A DNA stretch of 64,000 bases, taken from Prosthecodimorpha staleyi (GTDB lineage: Bacteria; Pseudomonadota; Alphaproteobacteria; Rhizobiales; Ancalomicrobiaceae). The stretch lies in assembly GCF_018729455.1 (NCBI RefSeq), contig NZ_JAHHZF010000009.1:1-64000 (forward strand), in the 5' to 3' direction. Shown here in pieces: positions 40,585 to 51,265 of the stretch (position 1 is its first letter; the number at the start of each line of letters is the position of its first letter). The notes under the pieces were generated by a model. That model was given only the letters and a program-made list of their open reading frames with translations, made no database searches and was not told the DNA's origin. The position numbers were made by a program, and so were the translations under genes.

Positions 40585-42021
40585 ATGAAGATGCCTTCCA
40601 CGATCGGCCCCGTTCATTTCGTGGGGATCGGCGGCATCGGCATGAGCGGCATCGCGGAGGTGCTGCACACGCTCGGCTTCAAGGTCCAGGGTTCGGACGT
40701 GGCCGAGAATGCCAATGTGCTGCGCCTGCGCGAGAAGGGCATCCCGGTCTCGGTCGGCCATGACGGCGCCAATCTGGGCGAGGCGCGCGTGGTGGTGGTC
40801 TCCTCGGCGATCCGGCGCGACAATCCGGAACTGACCGCCGCGCGCGACCGGCTGCTGCCGGTCGTTCGCCGCGCCGAGATGCTGGCCGAGCTGATGCGCT
40901 TCAAGTCGGCCATCGCCATCGGCGGCACCCACGGCAAGACGACCACGACCTCAATGGTCGCCGCCCTGCTGGACGCCGGCGGCATGGACCCCACCGTCAT
41001 CAACGGCGGCATCATCAATGCCTACGGCACCAATGCCCGGCTCGGCGGCGGCCAGTGGATGGTGGTCGAATCCGACGAATCCGACGGCTCCTTCGTCAAG
41101 CTGCCGGCCGACGTGGCGGTGGTCACCAATATCGACCCCGAGCATCTCGACCACTACGGGACCTTCGATCCGCTGCGCAACGCCTTCAAGCAGTTCGTCG
41201 AGAACGTGCCCTTCTACGGCTTCGCGGTGATGTGCCTCGACCACCCGGAGGTGCAGGCCCTGATCGGCCGCATCGAGGACCGGCGCGTGATCACCTACGG
41301 CACCAATCCGCAGGCCGACGTGCGCTACCAGAAGGTCGAGTCCAAGGGGCGCGCGTCGCAGTTCTCGGTCGTCATCCGCGATCGCGTCACCGGTTCGGAG
41401 AAGACCATCGACGACCTCGTCGTCAACATGCCGGGCATCCACAACGTCTCCAACGCCACCGCGGCGATCGCGGTCGCCGACCAGCTCGGCATCAAGCCGG
41501 AGGCGATCCGCAAGGGGCTGGCCGGCTTCGCGGGCGTCAAGCGCCGCTTCACGCTGACCGGCGAATGGAACGGCGTGCAGATCTTCGACGATTACGGTCA
41601 CCACCCGGTCGAGATCATGGCCGTGCTCAAGGCGGCGCGCGCATCGGTGACCGGCGAGGGCCGGGGCGGGCGGGTCGTCGCCATCATGCAGCCGCACCGC
41701 TATTCGCGGCTGTCCTCGCTGTTCGAGGAATTCTGCCAGGCCTTCAACGATGCCGACACGGTCATCGTCGCCGACGTCTATGCGGCCGGCGAGGCGCCGA
41801 TCCCGGGCATCAGCCGTGACGGCCTAGTCGGTGGCCTGCGCGCGCGCGGCCATCGCAACGTGCTCGCGCTCGAAGGCGCCGATCAGATTGCCGACCTCCT
41901 GCGCGGCAGGCTCCAGCCCGGCGACTACGTGGTCTTCCTCGGCGCCGGCAACATCACGCAGTGGGCCTACGCGTTGCCGAAGCAGCTGGCCGCGCTCGAC
42001 GCGCCCGGCACGGTGGCGTGA
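40585..42021 (+). CDS. murC: UDP-N-acetylmuramate--L-alanine ligase
   Basis: MurC joins L-Ala to UDP-MurNAc. The 478-residue product has the N-terminal dinucleotide-like loop GIGGIGMSG at 14-22 and the ATP loop GTHGKTT at 114-120, then ESDESDGSF and [10 protein letters not shown]. The ATG at 40585 has AGGAGAGAC upstream; the in-frame start at 40450 lacks family similarity. murB begins 11 bp after its stop. Confidence 0.96.
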   Translation: MKMPSTIGPVHFVGIGGIGMSGIAEVLHTLGFKVQGSDVAENANVLRLREKGIPVSVGHDGANLGEARVVVVSSAIRRDNPELTAARDRLLPVVRRAEMLAELMRFKSAIAIGGTHGKTTTTSMVAALLDAGGMDPTVINGGIINAYGTNARLGGGQWMVVESDESDGSFVKLPADVAVVTNIDPEHLDHYGTFDPLRNAFKQFVENVPFYGFAVMCLDHPEVQALIGRIEDRRVITYGTNPQADVRYQKVESKGRASQFSVVIRDRVTGSEKTIDDLVVNMPGIHNVSNATAAIAVADQLGIKPEAIRKGLAGFAGVKRRFTLTGEWNGVQIFDDYGHHPVEIMAVLKAARASVTGEGRGGRVVAIMQPHRYSRLSSLFEEFCQAFNDADTVIVADVYAAGEAPIPGISRDGLVGGLRARGHRNVLALEGADQIADLLRGRLQPGDYVVFLGAGNITQWAYALPKQLAALDAPGTVA

Positions 42022-42032
42022 GCGGCCCGGCC

Positions 42033-42980
42033 ATGAGCGACCTCCTCGCCCAGATCGACACGACCGGCATCCGCGGCGCCCTGCAGCCCGGCTACGACCT
42101 CGCCGGGCTGACCTGGTTCCGCGTCGGCGGCCCGGCGGAGCTTCTGTTCCAGCCGGCCGACGAGGCCGATCTCGCCGCCTTCATGGGGCGGGTGCCGGCC
42201 GGCGTGCCGGTCACGGTGATCGGCCTCGGCTCCAACCTCCTGGTGCGCGAGGGCGGCATTCCGGGCGTCACCATCCGGCTGTCGGCGCGCGGCTTCGGCC
42301 AGATCGAGCCGGTCGCGCCGAACCGGCTCCGAGCCGGCGCGGCGGTGCCGGACAAGAAGCTGGCCGAGGCCGCGCTCGCCGCCGGGCTCGGCGGCTTCGC
42401 CTTCTATTTCGGCATCCCGGGCGGCATCGGCGGCGCGCTCCGGATGAATGCCGGCGCCAATGGCGGCGAGACGCGCGAGCGCGTCGTCGAGGTGCGTGCC
42501 GTCGACCGGCAGGGCCAGCTGCACGTCCTTTCCAATGCCGATATGGGCTATGCCTATCGGGGTTCGTCCGCACCTGCCGATCTGATCTTCACCTCCGCCC
42601 TGTTCGAGGGTGTGCCGACGCCGGAGGCCGAGATCCGCGACGCCATGGCGGCGGTCACGGCGCATCGCGAGGCGGCACAGCCGATCCGGTCGCGCACCGG
42701 CGGCTCGACCTTCAAGAACCCGGCCGGTCACAGCGCCTGGAAGCTGATCGACGCGGCCGGCTGCCGGGGTTTGCGGGTCGGCGACGCCCAGGTCTCCGAG
42801 ATGCACTGCAACTTCCTGATCAATCTCGGCGCCGCCACCGCCCATGACGTGGAATCCCTCGGCGAGACCGTGCGCGCCCGTGTCTACGAGGCGACCGGCG
42901 AGCGCCTGGAATGGGAAATCAAGCGGTTCGGGCATTTCGCGCCCGGTCGCGAGATCCTGCCGTTTCACGGTCTGATCTGA
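42033..42980 (+). CDS. murB: UDP-N-acetylenolpyruvoylglucosamine reductase
   Basis: MurB reduces UDP-GlcNAc-enolpyruvate to UDP-MurNAc with NADPH and bound FAD. The 315-residue product has the FAD-binding GLGSNLLV at 64-71, [17 protein letters not shown], and the catalytic serine loop [11 protein letters not shown] near residue 226. It ends with [10 protein letters not shown], typical of the shorter type II MurB. An in-frame GTG at 42018 would add 5 residues. Standard place between murC and ddl. Confidence 0.95.
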   Translation: MSDLLAQIDTTGIRGALQPGYDLAGLTWFRVGGPAELLFQPADEADLAAFMGRVPAGVPVTVIGLGSNLLVREGGIPGVTIRLSARGFGQIEPVAPNRLRAGAAVPDKKLAEAALAAGLGGFAFYFGIPGGIGGALRMNAGANGGETRERVVEVRAVDRQGQLHVLSNADMGYAYRGSSAPADLIFTSALFEGVPTPEAEIRDAMAAVTAHREAAQPIRSRTGGSTFKNPAGHSAWKLIDAAGCRGLRVGDAQVSEMHCNFLINLGAATAHDVESLGETVRARVYEATGERLEWEIKRFGHFAPGREILPFHGLI

Positions 42981-43060
42981 AGCGAAATCGCATGTGTCCT
43001 GGGCGGATGTGCCCCGGCCGCGATCGGCCGGGCCATCCCGATTCGACCGGAGGGATGGAA

Positions 43061-43984
43061 ATGACGAAGCACGTCGCGGTGCTGATGGGCGGTTGGGATT
43101 CCGAGCGGCCGGTCTCGCTGAAGTCGGGCGCGGCCTGTGCGGCGGCGCTGGTCGAGGCCGGCTACCGGGTCAGCGAGATCGATGTCGGACACGATATCGC
43201 CGAGAAGCTGGCGGCCCTGCGCCCCGACGTGGCCTTCAACGCCCTGCACGGGCGCTTCGGCGAGGGCGGCTACATCCAGGGCCTCCTGGAGACGCTGCGC
43301 ATCCCCTACACCCATTCGGGCGTGCTGGCCTCGGCGCTGGCCATGCAGAAGGACAAGGCCAAGATCGTATTCGAGGCGGTCGGGCTGCCGGTTGCGGTAA
43401 GCCGCACCGTCAGCCGGTTCGAGGCGGCGCGCGAGCACGTCCTGCCGGCACCCTATGTGGTCAAGCCGGTCGCGGAGGGATCCTCCTTCGGCGTCATCAT
43501 CGTGAAGGAAGACCGCACCCATCCGCCGCAGGAACTTCTGCGCGAAGACTGGCCCTATGGCGACCGGGTGATCGTCGAACGCTACGTGCCCGGACGGGAA
43601 TTGACCTGCGCGGTCATGGGCGACAGGGCCCTCGGGGTCACCGAGATAATCGCGAAGAGCGAATCCTTCTACGGATACGACGCCAAGTATGCGCCAGGGG
43701 GTTCAGAACACATTCTTCCGGCTCGGCTTAAACCATTTATTTACCAAGGTATCCAAATGATGTCCGTGAAGGCGCACCTGGCGCTCGGCTGTCGCGGCAT
43801 TTCACGAACCGATTTCCGCTTCGACGACCGGGGTGACGGGGAGGGCGAGGTCATCGTGCTCGAGGTCAACACTCAGCCCGGCATGACCGCAACGTCCCTG
43901 GTGCCCGAGATGGCAGCACACGAGGGCATGTCCTTCGCGGCGTTGGCGAAATGGATCGTGGAGGACGCGAGTTGCGATCGTTGA
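43061..43984 (+). CDS. ddl: D-alanine--D-alanine ligase
   Basis: Ddl makes D-Ala-D-Ala by an ATP-grasp reaction in the cytoplasm. The 307-residue enzyme starts MTKHVAVLMGGWDSERPVSL and has VKPVAEGSSFGV, SEHILPARL and the metal-binding EVNTQPGMTATSLVP near the end. Two ATGs (43055, 43061) are in frame; GGAGGG ends at 43054, directly against the first, so the second (7 nt away) is the better start. The gene follows murB by 80 bp and overlaps ftsQ. Confidence 0.95.
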   Translation: MTKHVAVLMGGWDSERPVSLKSGAACAAALVEAGYRVSEIDVGHDIAEKLAALRPDVAFNALHGRFGEGGYIQGLLETLRIPYTHSGVLASALAMQKDKAKIVFEAVGLPVAVSRTVSRFEAAREHVLPAPYVVKPVAEGSSFGVIIVKEDRTHPPQELLREDWPYGDRVIVERYVPGRELTCAVMGDRALGVTEIIAKSESFYGYDAKYAPGGSEHILPARLKPFIYQGIQMMSVKAHLALGCRGISRTDFRFDDRGDGEGEVIVLEVNTQPGMTATSLVPEMAAHEGMSFAALAKWIVEDASCDR

Positions 43985-44895
43985 CGGGACAGGGGCGGGC
44001 CGACCGGGCCGCGACTTCGGAGGGAGCGGCCGCTACGGCGTCGAGCTTCCGCCGGTCGCGCGCGGGCCGGCTTGTCCGTCGCGTCTCCGGTACGGTCGGG
44101 CGAATCGCAGAGAGCCTCGACCGGCGCAACGGCACGGTGCTGGCGCTCGCCTTCCTGGGCGGCTGGATCGGCTACGGGATGGCTTTGGGCGGTCAGTACA
44201 AGCTGGTCGCCGACGAACTGACCTCCGCGGCCGGCTTCGGCGTCCAGCAGATCGAGATTCGCGGGCTTGCCGAATCCGATTCGACCGAGATCGTCGATCG
44301 GATCGACCTGACGCCGACCTCGTCGCTCCTTTTCATGAATGCCGAGAAGGCGCGCGCGCGGATCGCCGAGATCCCCTGGCTCGCCGATGTCTCGGTCAAG
44401 AAGATCTACCCCAACAAGGTCGTGGTCAGTCTGCGCGAGCGCCGGCCCTATGCGCTCTGGCAGGATGACGGCCGCATCCGGGTCGTCGACAAGACCGGCG
44501 CCGTGATGGCCGAGACGCTGGAGCCGCGCCACGCCAACCTGCCGCTCGTCGTTGGGATCGGTGCCAACCTGCGCGCCGAGGAGGCGACCCGCCTGATCGA
44601 ATCGGCGCCCTCGATCCGTGCCAAGATTCGCGCCGCGGTGCTGGTCGCCGAGCGGCGCTGGAATCTCGTGACCGTCGACGGCGTCGAGATCCGGCTGCCC
44701 GAGGACGCGCCGGCCGGCGCGCTCGCCCAGGTCGCCCGTCTCGACGAGACCAAGAAGCTGCTCGACCGCGACATCACCGCCATCGATCTGCGTTCGCCGG
44801 ACCGGCTCTATGTGAAGCTTTCCGATGCGGCAGCAACGGCGCGGCGCGAGGCCCTCAAGCTGCGTTCGGCCAAGAAGAAGGGGGCTGCCACATGA
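43951..44895 (+). CDS. ftsQ: Cell division protein FtsQ
   Basis: FtsQ is a bitopic division protein that recruits FtsL and FtsB. The 314-residue product has a basic N terminus, one membrane segment at about residues 64-82 (LALAFLGGWIGYGMALGG), a POTRA domain (QQIEIRGLAESDSTEIVD) and the FtsQ beta domain. The ATG at 43951 overlaps ddl by 34 bp and lacks a good Shine-Dalgarno; GGAGG at 43960-43964 would serve a TTG at 43972 instead, so the real start may be there. It overlaps ftsA by 4 bp. Confidence 0.85.
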   Translation: MDRGGRELRSLTGQGRADRAATSEGAAATASSFRRSRAGRLVRRVSGTVGRIAESLDRRNGTVLALAFLGGWIGYGMALGGQYKLVADELTSAAGFGVQQIEIRGLAESDSTEIVDRIDLTPTSSLLFMNAEKARARIAEIPWLADVSVKKIYPNKVVVSLRERRPYALWQDDGRIRVVDKTGAVMAETLEPRHANLPLVVGIGANLRAEEATRLIESAPSIRAKIRAAVLVAERRWNLVTVDGVEIRLPEDAPAGALAQVARLDETKKLLDRDITAIDLRSPDRLYVKLSDAAATARREALKLRSAKKKGAAT

Positions 44896-46214
44896 AGCGC
44901 TCGACCCCAGGCCAATCGGTTCCGCGCATGAGGCCGCTTTCCGGAAGGCGGCCGACCGTCGTTTCGGTGCTCGACGTCGGCTCCTCCAAGGTCGCCTGCC
45001 TGATCGCGCAGCTGACGCCGCGCACGCCCGACAAGATCCTGCCCGGCCGCACCCACGACCTGTCGGTGCTCGGCTACGGCATGCAGCGCGCGCGCGGCAT
45101 GAAGTCCGGCATGGTGATCGACCTCGACGAGGCCGAGCAGTCGATCCGGCTCGCGGTCGACGCCGCCGAGCGGATGGCCGGGCTGACGATCGAATCGCTG
45201 ATCGTGAACCTGACCGCCGGACGCCTGCGCAGCGAGATCTTCCGCGCCAGCGTCGATGTCGCCGGCGTCGAGGTCGACGAGAGCGACATCCAGCGCGTGC
45301 TCGCGGCCGGCGGCTCGCATTCGGTCACCGACGACCGTTCGCTGCTGCATTCGCTGCCGATCGGCTATGCGCTCGACGGCTCGCGCGGCATCAAGGACCC
45401 GACCGGCATGCTCGGCCGCAAGCTGTCGGTCGACATGCATGTGGTCACCGCCGAGACCGCGCCGATCCGCAATCTGGAGCTCTGCGTCAACCGCTGCCAT
45501 CTCGAGGTCGAGACCATGGTGGCGACGCCCTATGCGGCGGGTCTGTCGACGCTGGTCGACGACGAGGCCGAGCTCGGCTGTGCCTGCGTCGACATGGGCG
45601 GCGGCACCACCTCGATCGCGGTCTTCGCCGACGGCCAGTTCTGCCATGCCGACGCGATCGCGATCGGCGGCCAGCACGTCACCATGGACATCGCGCGCGG
45701 CCTGTCGACCCGGCTCGCCGATGCCGAGCGGATCAAGACGCTGCACGGCTCGGCGCTCGCGACCTCGTCGGACGATCACGAAATCGTCGGCGTGCCGTCG
45801 GTGGGCGAGGACAGCCACGACATCATCAACATCCCGCGCGGCTCGCTGACCCGGATCATCCGGCCGCGCATCGAGGAAATCCTGGAGCTGACCCGCGACC
45901 GTCTGGCCGCCTCCGGCTTTGCCGGGCGCGTCGGCCGCCGGGTCGTGCTGACCGGCGGCGCCAGCCAACTGACCGGCGTGGTCGAGGTGGCGCGGCGGAT
46001 CATGGGCCGGAACGTCCGGCTCGGCCGTCCGCTCGGCATCGCCGGGCTGCCGCAGGCGGCCAAGGGGCCGGCCTTCGCGGCGTCGGTCGGGCTTCTGATC
46101 TATCCGCAGGTCGCGCAGATCGAGCAGTTCGAGAGTCGCGCCCGGGGCGGGCTCCTGACCGGAACGGGCGGCTACATCGCCCGCGTCGGTCAGTGGCTGA
46201 AGGACAGTTGGTAA
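44892..46214 (+). CDS. ftsA: Cell division protein FtsA
   Basis: FtsA is an actin-like ATPase that tethers FtsZ to the membrane. The 440-residue protein carries the actin-family phosphate loops [17 protein letters not shown] near residue 23 and [19 protein letters not shown] near residue 235, and a C-terminal [13 protein letters not shown] block. The last residues (QWLKDSW) are part of the usual amphipathic membrane-binding helix. The 139-bp gap before ftsZ contains a GC hairpin-like stretch near 46217-46245. Confidence 0.94.
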   Translation: MKRSTPGQSVPRMRPLSGRRPTVVSVLDVGSSKVACLIAQLTPRTPDKILPGRTHDLSVLGYGMQRARGMKSGMVIDLDEAEQSIRLAVDAAERMAGLTIESLIVNLTAGRLRSEIFRASVDVAGVEVDESDIQRVLAAGGSHSVTDDRSLLHSLPIGYALDGSRGIKDPTGMLGRKLSVDMHVVTAETAPIRNLELCVNRCHLEVETMVATPYAAGLSTLVDDEAELGCACVDMGGGTTSIAVFADGQFCHADAIAIGGQHVTMDIARGLSTRLADAERIKTLHGSALATSSDDHEIVGVPSVGEDSHDIINIPRGSLTRIIRPRIEEILELTRDRLAASGFAGRVGRRVVLTGGASQLTGVVEVARRIMGRNVRLGRPLGIAGLPQAAKGPAFAASVGLLIYPQVAQIEQFESRARGGLLTGTGGYIARVGQWLKDSW

Positions 46215-46353
46215 GGCGCGCGGCGGCCGGGCGGCCGTTGCGCGCGAAGAGGCGAGGGCGCCCGCTCCGGATGCGAGAAACGCAGCCGGGTCGGGAACGG
46301 AACACGGGGACGCGACCGCTGATGCGGCGGGCCGTCGAGCAGGCGAGGGTGCC

Positions 46354-48186
46354 ATGACGTTGAATCTGAAGATGCCCGACATTCGGGAGTTGCGGCCGCG
46401 GATTACCGTGTTCGGCGTTGGCGGCGCCGGCGGCAACGCCGTGAACAACATGATCCAGACCGGCCTCCACGGGGTGGATTTCGTGGTCGCCAACACCGAT
46501 GCCCAGGCGCTGACCCTGACCAAGTCGGACCGGGTCATTCAGATGGGCGTCGCGGTGACCGAGGGCCTCGGCGCCGGTTCGCAGCCCGAGGTCGGCCGCG
46601 CCGCCGCCGAAGAGGTGATGGACGAGATCGCCGATCACCTGTCGGGCGCCCACATGGTGTTCATCACCGCCGGCATGGGCGGCGGCACCGGCACCGGTGC
46701 GGCGCCGGTCGTGGCCCGCGCGGCCCGCGAGCAGGGCATCCTGACCGTCGGCGTGGTGACCAAGCCGTTCCACTTCGAAGGCGCCCGTCGCATGCGGATC
46801 GCCGAAGCCGGCATTTCCGAGCTGCAGAAGCAGGTCGACACCCTCATCGTCATCCCGAACCAGAACCTGTTCCGCATCGCCAACGAGCGCACCACCTTCG
46901 CCGATGCGTTCGCGATGGCCGACCAGGTGCTCTATTCGGGCGTCGCCTGCATCACCGACCTGATGGTCAAGGAAGGCCTCATCAACCTCGACTTCGCCGA
47001 CGTGCGCTCGATCATGCGCGGCATGGGCAAGGCGATGATGGGCACCGGCGAATCGACCGGCGAGAAGCGCGCCCTGCAGGCGGCCGAGGCGGCGATCGCC
47101 AATCCGCTGCTCGACGAGACCTCGATGAAGGGCGCCCGCGGCGTGCTGATCTCGATCTCGGGCGGCAAGGACCTGACCCTGTTCGAGGTCGACGAGGCCG
47201 CCACCCGCATCCGCGAGGAGGTCGACCCGGACGCCAACATCATCCTCGGCGCCACCTTCGACGACAGCCTGGAAGGCGTGGTCCGCGTGTCGGTCGTGGC
47301 GACCGGCATCGACCAGGTCGCCGGCGACATGCCGATGCCGGGCGACTATCGCCAGCCTGAGCCGCCGGTGCGCATCCGCTCGGCGACCCCGGCCGCAGCT
47401 CCGGCCCCGGTCCTGCGTCAGCAGCCCGAGACGGCGCTGCGCCCGACCGCCGAGCCGGCGTTCCGTCCGGTCATGCAGCCGCCGGTGATCCAGTCGCGTC
47501 TGGAGCCGTCGGCGATGGCCTACCAGAGCGAGGCCGAGGCGCGCCTCGACCGCGAAATGCAGCTGCCCGAGGCGCCGACCCAGATCGTCACCGAAATGGC
47601 GCCGGTCGCCGTGGCGGACGATCCCGCGGTCACGATCCAGCGCTACGAGCCGCCGGTCACCAGCCGCTACGACGACATGGCGGATCCGATCCAGGAGATC
47701 GATCAGCCGCGCGCGATGCGTGCCGAACCGGCCATCGACCGCCGTCCCTACATTCCGCCGACCGCCGAGCGGCCCGCTGATCCGCGTCCGCATCGGATGC
47801 CGCGTATCGACGAATTTCCGCCGGTCGCCCAGCGTGTCGCCCAACCGCAGGCGCAGGCGGAGCATCACGACGACGACCGTCGTCCGCTCAGCCTCCTGAA
47901 GCGTCTCGCCAACGGCTTCGGCTCGCGTCGGGAGGATCACGACGAGGCGCTGACCCAGGCTCCGCAGGCCCAGCCGACCTACCAGCAGCCGCCTGCCCAG
48001 GACTACGCCAAGCGTCCGCCGCAGCGCCCGTCCTTCGCCGAACAGGGCCTGCGTGCGCCGGCCGGCAACCATGACGGCCATGGCCGCCAGGCCCCGGCCC
48101 AGCACGACCAGCAGGTGCGTCCGTCCCGGTCCGCCGAGGACGAGCATCTCGAAATCCCGGCCTTCCTACGGCGTCAGGCGAACTGA
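46354..48186 (+). CDS. ftsZ: Cell division GTPase FtsZ with long C-terminal linker
   Basis: FtsZ forms the division ring. The GTPase core is complete: [12 protein letters not shown] near residue 23, the tubulin signature GMGGGTGTG at 107-115 and the T7 loop [11 protein letters not shown] near 208. After residue about 320 comes a long Pro/Gln/Arg-rich linker and a terminal [15 protein letters not shown] peptide, the binding site for FtsA and other partners. The total of 610 residues is typical of Hyphomicrobiales and well above E. coli (383). It is the last division gene before a 304-bp gap to lpxC. Confidence 0.96.
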   Translation: MTLNLKMPDIRELRPRITVFGVGGAGGNAVNNMIQTGLHGVDFVVANTDAQALTLTKSDRVIQMGVAVTEGLGAGSQPEVGRAAAEEVMDEIADHLSGAHMVFITAGMGGGTGTGAAPVVARAAREQGILTVGVVTKPFHFEGARRMRIAEAGISELQKQVDTLIVIPNQNLFRIANERTTFADAFAMADQVLYSGVACITDLMVKEGLINLDFADVRSIMRGMGKAMMGTGESTGEKRALQAAEAAIANPLLDETSMKGARGVLISISGGKDLTLFEVDEAATRIREEVDPDANIILGATFDDSLEGVVRVSVVATGIDQVAGDMPMPGDYRQPEPPVRIRSATPAAAPAPVLRQQPETALRPTAEPAFRPVMQPPVIQSRLEPSAMAYQSEAEARLDREMQLPEAPTQIVTEMAPVAVADDPAVTIQRYEPPVTSRYDDMADPIQEIDQPRAMRAEPAIDRRPYIPPTAERPADPRPHRMPRIDEFPPVAQRVAQPQAQAEHHDDDRRPLSLLKRLANGFGSRREDHDEALTQAPQAQPTYQQPPAQDYAKRPPQRPSFAEQGLRAPAGNHDGHGRQAPAQHDQQVRPSRSAEDEHLEIPAFLRRQAN

Positions 48187-48490
48187 CGCCACAATTCGGG
48201 CGGGTCCCAACCGGCGGAACCCGGGTGCTCGCACCCGGGTTCCCACGTGTCTTCCGGTGGGTCGTATTCAATAATCCTGTCAACGAGTTATCGGTGACCG
48301 GAGTGGTAACAATGTGTAACCAAGCGTGATTTTGTGAATGCCGGTCCGGTCGATAACTTGCCTCGCAACGGGACGGGCCTGGATCGAGTCGCTCACGTCA
48401 GCGGGCTGAATTCGGCGAAACCAGGGCCAAGGCATTCCGATCCGATCGCAGGCGCAAAGCCGGGGTCGAGACGGCAAGCGGGTGGACACG
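48187..48490. other. 304-bp ftsZ-lpxC gap with strong hairpin
   Basis: No gene is visible. The gap begins with the hairpin listed separately (48216-48243). The rest is less GC-rich than the flanks and contains GTAAC repeated at 10-bp spacing (GTAACAATGTGTAAC near 48304). This is a plausible promoter region for lpxC, but I cannot assign -35/-10 boxes with confidence. Confidence 0.5.
48216..48243 (+). terminator. Perfect hairpin after ftsZ
   Basis: GGAACCCGGGTGC (48216-48228) and GCACCCGGGTTCC (48231-48243) form a 13-bp stem with almost no loop. It starts 29 bp after the ftsZ stop. There is no long T-run, only ACGTGTCTT nearby, so termination strength is uncertain. It is well placed to end or pause the division-cluster transcript before lpxC. 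Confidence 0.6.
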
Positions 48491-49441
48491 ATGGCACGAA
48501 ACGGGGTGCACGCCCAGAAGACGATCGCCGAGGCGGTTAGCCTGATCGGGGTCGGCGTTCACAGTGGCGAGCGTGTCCGGGTCACCCTGCATCCCTCCGA
48601 TATCGATACCGGCATCACCTTTCTGCGGACCGCCCGCAACAGCCGGGATGTCGAGATCGCCGCAGAATGGCGCAACGTTTCGGCGACCGAACTCTGCACG
48701 GTGATCGGCAATCCGGCCGAGACCAGCATCGCCACGATCGAGCATCTGATGGCGGCGATCCGCGGCCTCGGCATCGACAATCTTCTGGTCGAGATCGACG
48801 GCGCCGAAGTTCCGGTCATGGACGGCAGCGCGCGCGCCTTCGTCGAGGCGATCGATCAGGTCGGCGTGATCTCGCAGGTGGCCCGGCGCCGCTATGTGAA
48901 GGTGCTGAAGCCGATCCGGATCGAGAACGGCGCGGGCTTCGCAGAACTGCGGCCCTATGACGGCTCGCGCTTCGAGATCTCGATCGATTTCGCCTGCAAG
49001 GCGATCGGCCAGCAGACATTCGAGATCGATCTGACACCCGATGTGTTCCGTCGCCAGATCGCCGGCGCCCGCACCTTCGGCTTCGTCTCCGATCTGGAGC
49101 GGCTGCTTCCGCTCGGCCTGTGCCGCGGATCTTCGCTGGAAAACTCGATCGCCATCAAGGACGACCGGGTGCTCAATCCGGAAGGCCTGCGCTTTGCCAA
49201 CGAATTCGTCCGGCACAAGACGCTCGACGCGATCGGCGATCTCGCTCTGGCCGGCGCGCCGATCCTGGGCCACTACCGCTCCTATCGCGGCGGCCATCGC
49301 CTGAACTTCCAGACCCTCAATGCTCTCTTCTCGGACCCGTCCGCCTGGACGATGGTCGAGGCGCCGACGCGGCGCGAGGCTCCGGCTGCCGAGATCGGCA
49401 CCGGGATGGTGGCCCCGGCCTTCGGTCCGGTGGTGCGCTGA
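48491..49441 (+). CDS. lpxC: UDP-3-O-acyl-N-acetylglucosamine deacetylase
   Basis: LpxC is the committed zinc-dependent step of lipid A synthesis. The 316-residue protein starts TIAEAVSLIGVGVHSGERV (after MARNGVHAQK), contains the zinc ligand region TSIATIEHLMAAIRGLGIDN, the catalytic RHKTLDAIGDLAL and GHYRSYRGGHRLN blocks. I use the ATG at 48491; a GTG three codons upstream (48482) would add three residues. Its presence shows an outer membrane with lipopolysaccharide. In Hyphomicrobiales lpxC normally follows ftsZ as here. Confidence 0.95.
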   Translation: MARNGVHAQKTIAEAVSLIGVGVHSGERVRVTLHPSDIDTGITFLRTARNSRDVEIAAEWRNVSATELCTVIGNPAETSIATIEHLMAAIRGLGIDNLLVEIDGAEVPVMDGSARAFVEAIDQVGVISQVARRRYVKVLKPIRIENGAGFAELRPYDGSRFEISIDFACKAIGQQTFEIDLTPDVFRRQIAGARTFGFVSDLERLLPLGLCRGSSLENSIAIKDDRVLNPEGLRFANEFVRHKTLDAIGDLALAGAPILGHYRSYRGGHRLNFQTLNALFSDPSAWTMVEAPTRREAPAAEIGTGMVAPAFGPVVR

Positions 49442-49531
49442 GCGGACTGCCGACCGGCCGGGTGGCCGTGCTTCTCCGACGATTTCCATTCCGGGCCGCA
49501 GGTCGATGTGGCCGGGGCAGGGCGGTTCAGA

Positions 49532-49570
49532 AACCGGTTGGCGTGCGGCGCCGGCCGGTTTTGTGTTTTG
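49532..49570 (+). terminator. Intrinsic terminator after lpxC
   Basis: AACCGGTTGGCG (49532-49543) pairs with CGCCGGCCGGTT (49549-49560) including two G-U pairs, followed by TTGTGTTTTG. It starts 91 bp after the lpxC stop and fits a rho-independent terminator. Confidence 0.75.
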
Positions 49571-49825
49571 TCATCGTCCGCTCTATGGTCCGGCGCCGGT
49601 GGCCCGTCTCGTCCGGCGGCATGATCCGTGATCTTCCGGCATCAGCCGCGGGAGATCATGGCGGCAATCCGGATCGGTCACAAATTCGGACCATTCCGGC
49701 GCGAGGGCTGAGGCTCCGGTGCGCGGCGCCGAATCCCCTCCGGTGCCGGCGCCTGCTCGGCATCGGTCCGGCAACGGCGGCGCGGCGAAACGGACCACGG
49801 GATCAGGCGCATGAACCGGCCGGTA

Positions 49826-49985
49826 AGGCTTGGGGACGGCCAGGCTCGGGGACGGCCAGGCTCGGGGACGGTCGGACCCGGACCCGGCCAGGCGCCAGAA
49901 CGAACCGGGCGCCTGATCAGACCGGGTACCTGATCGAAGCGGGCGCCTGATCGAAGCGGGCGCTCGAGCGAACCGGGCGACCGGA
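49826..49985 (+). repeat. Two adjacent tandem arrays: 3 x 16 bp and 5 x 17 bp
   Basis: The 16-bp unit AGGCTCGGGGACGGCC starts at 49826, 49842 and 49858 with one or two differences per copy. The 17-bp unit CGAACCGGGCGCCTGAT starts at 49901, 49918, 49935, 49952 and 49969; the first four differ in a few bases and the last is more diverged. No coding frame uses them convincingly. They are short minisatellites; a role is unknown. Confidence 0.75.
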
Positions 49986-50175
49986 ATGCCGCGGGCTTCG
50001 ATCCGATCTCGCATCGGGTCGGATGGCCGCTCAGAACTTGCGCCGACCCGGTGGGGCCTCGTGCCGATTCCGGGTGCGGCGCGCGGTGTCAGAGAAGAGC
50101 AGGTTGCGTTTCCCTTCGCGCGCGGCATGCTCTAGAGCAGGGATGCGCCGGAACGCGCGCCTGGCTTCAGGAACG

Positions 50176-51069
50176 ATGGGTGACGTGTTGATTTCTCTCT
50201 GCCGGACCCGCCTTTCATCCGATCGTGCTCGCACCGCGGGCATGGGCGGCAGTGTCCGCCGCCTGCGCCTCTTCGCGGCGGTCGCCGCGGCCGGGCTGGC
50301 GCTGGCGGCCTGTTCGTCGACCGATGACACCGTCGACAAGACCACGCCGCCGGACGTGCTCTTCAACACCGGCCTCGCCCAGCTCGAAGCCGGCAAGACC
50401 ACCTCGGCGGTGAAGAGCTTCGAGGATGTCGACCGGCTGCACCCCTATTCGGAGCTGGCCAAGAAGTCGATCCTGCTGCAGGCCTATTCGAACTTTCAGA
50501 AGGGTGCCTATACGGACGCCATCCAGGCCTCCAAGCGCTTCGTGACGCTCTATCCGAGCCACAAGGACGCGGCCTATGCGCAGTATCTGATCGGCGAATC
50601 CTACTATGCGCAGATCCCCGACATCACGCGCGACCAGGACATCACCAACAAGTCGCTGGAAGCCTATGGCGACGTGATCAAGAAATATCCGGACAGCCCC
50701 TACGCCAAGGATGCGCAGAAGAAGATCGACTTCGCCCGCGACCAGCTCGCCGGCAAGGAGATGGAGGTCGGCCGCTTCTATCTGTCGAAGAAGCAGTATC
50801 TGGCTGCGATCTCGCGCTTCCGGAAGGTGGTCTCCGACTACCAGACCACTCGTCATGTCGAGGAGGCCCTGTCGCGTCTGGTCGAGAGCTACTATGCGCT
50901 CGGCGTCGTCAAGGAGGCGCAGACCGCGGCGGCCGTGCTCGGCCACAACTTCCCGGACAGCCAGTGGTACCGGGATTCCTACGCGCTCCTGAAGAGCGGC
51001 GGCTACGAGCCGGAAGTCGCCTCGGGCAGCTGGATCACGAAGGCGCTCGGCAAGATCAACGTGATCTGA
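50176..51069 (+). CDS. bamD: Outer membrane assembly lipoprotein BamD
   Basis: BamD is an essential part of the BAM complex, on the periplasmic side of the outer membrane. The 297-residue product has a lipoprotein signal with lipobox GLALAAC-SS, then TPR helices: FNTGLAQLEAGKTTSAVKSFEDVD, DAIQASKRFVTLYPSH and SPYAKDAQKKIDFARDQLAGKE (quoted only by their cores FEDVDRLHPYSE and GRFYLSKKQYLAAI). The ATG at 50176 has AGGAAC upstream but gives 46 residues before the Cys; an ATG at 50242 would give a more normal 24-residue signal, so either start is possible. Confidence 0.9.
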   Translation: MGDVLISLCRTRLSSDRARTAGMGGSVRRLRLFAAVAAAGLALAACSSTDDTVDKTTPPDVLFNTGLAQLEAGKTTSAVKSFEDVDRLHPYSELAKKSILLQAYSNFQKGAYTDAIQASKRFVTLYPSHKDAAYAQYLIGESYYAQIPDITRDQDITNKSLEAYGDVIKKYPDSPYAKDAQKKIDFARDQLAGKEMEVGRFYLSKKQYLAAISRFRKVVSDYQTTRHVEEALSRLVESYYALGVVKEAQTAAAVLGHNFPDSQWYRDSYALLKSGGYEPEVASGSWITKALGKINVI

Positions 51070-51265
51070 GCCGTCGGCGGGTCCGTGGGACGGTTCCTGT
51101 TCCGTTCCATTCCGGACTCTGCTAGAGAAGCATGCAAGGCTCGAATCCTGCGGGCTGTCCCGGCATTCCGCCCGGGACGGGCGCCGGCGGCGGGTCCGGC
51201 AACCGCACCGGAGCGGCGGTCCGGGTTCCGGACCGCCATGATCCTCAGGAGATCTCGGTTCCTTC

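Larger units (their letters stand above)
49442..50175. other. 734-bp region without a gene, with terminator and tandem repeats
   Basis: This is the longest gene-free stretch of the window outside the rnpB area. It holds the lpxC terminator (49532-49570), a short GC-rich segment, then a 3x16-bp and a 5x17-bp tandem array (49826-49985). Reading frames across it on both strands are without recognisable similarity, and codon patterns look random. bamD begins at 50176. Confidence 0.6.

Noticed and set aside
49826-49985. Tandem arrays considered as a CRISPR array
   Set aside because: Units follow each other directly without unique spacers, and no cas gene is near.
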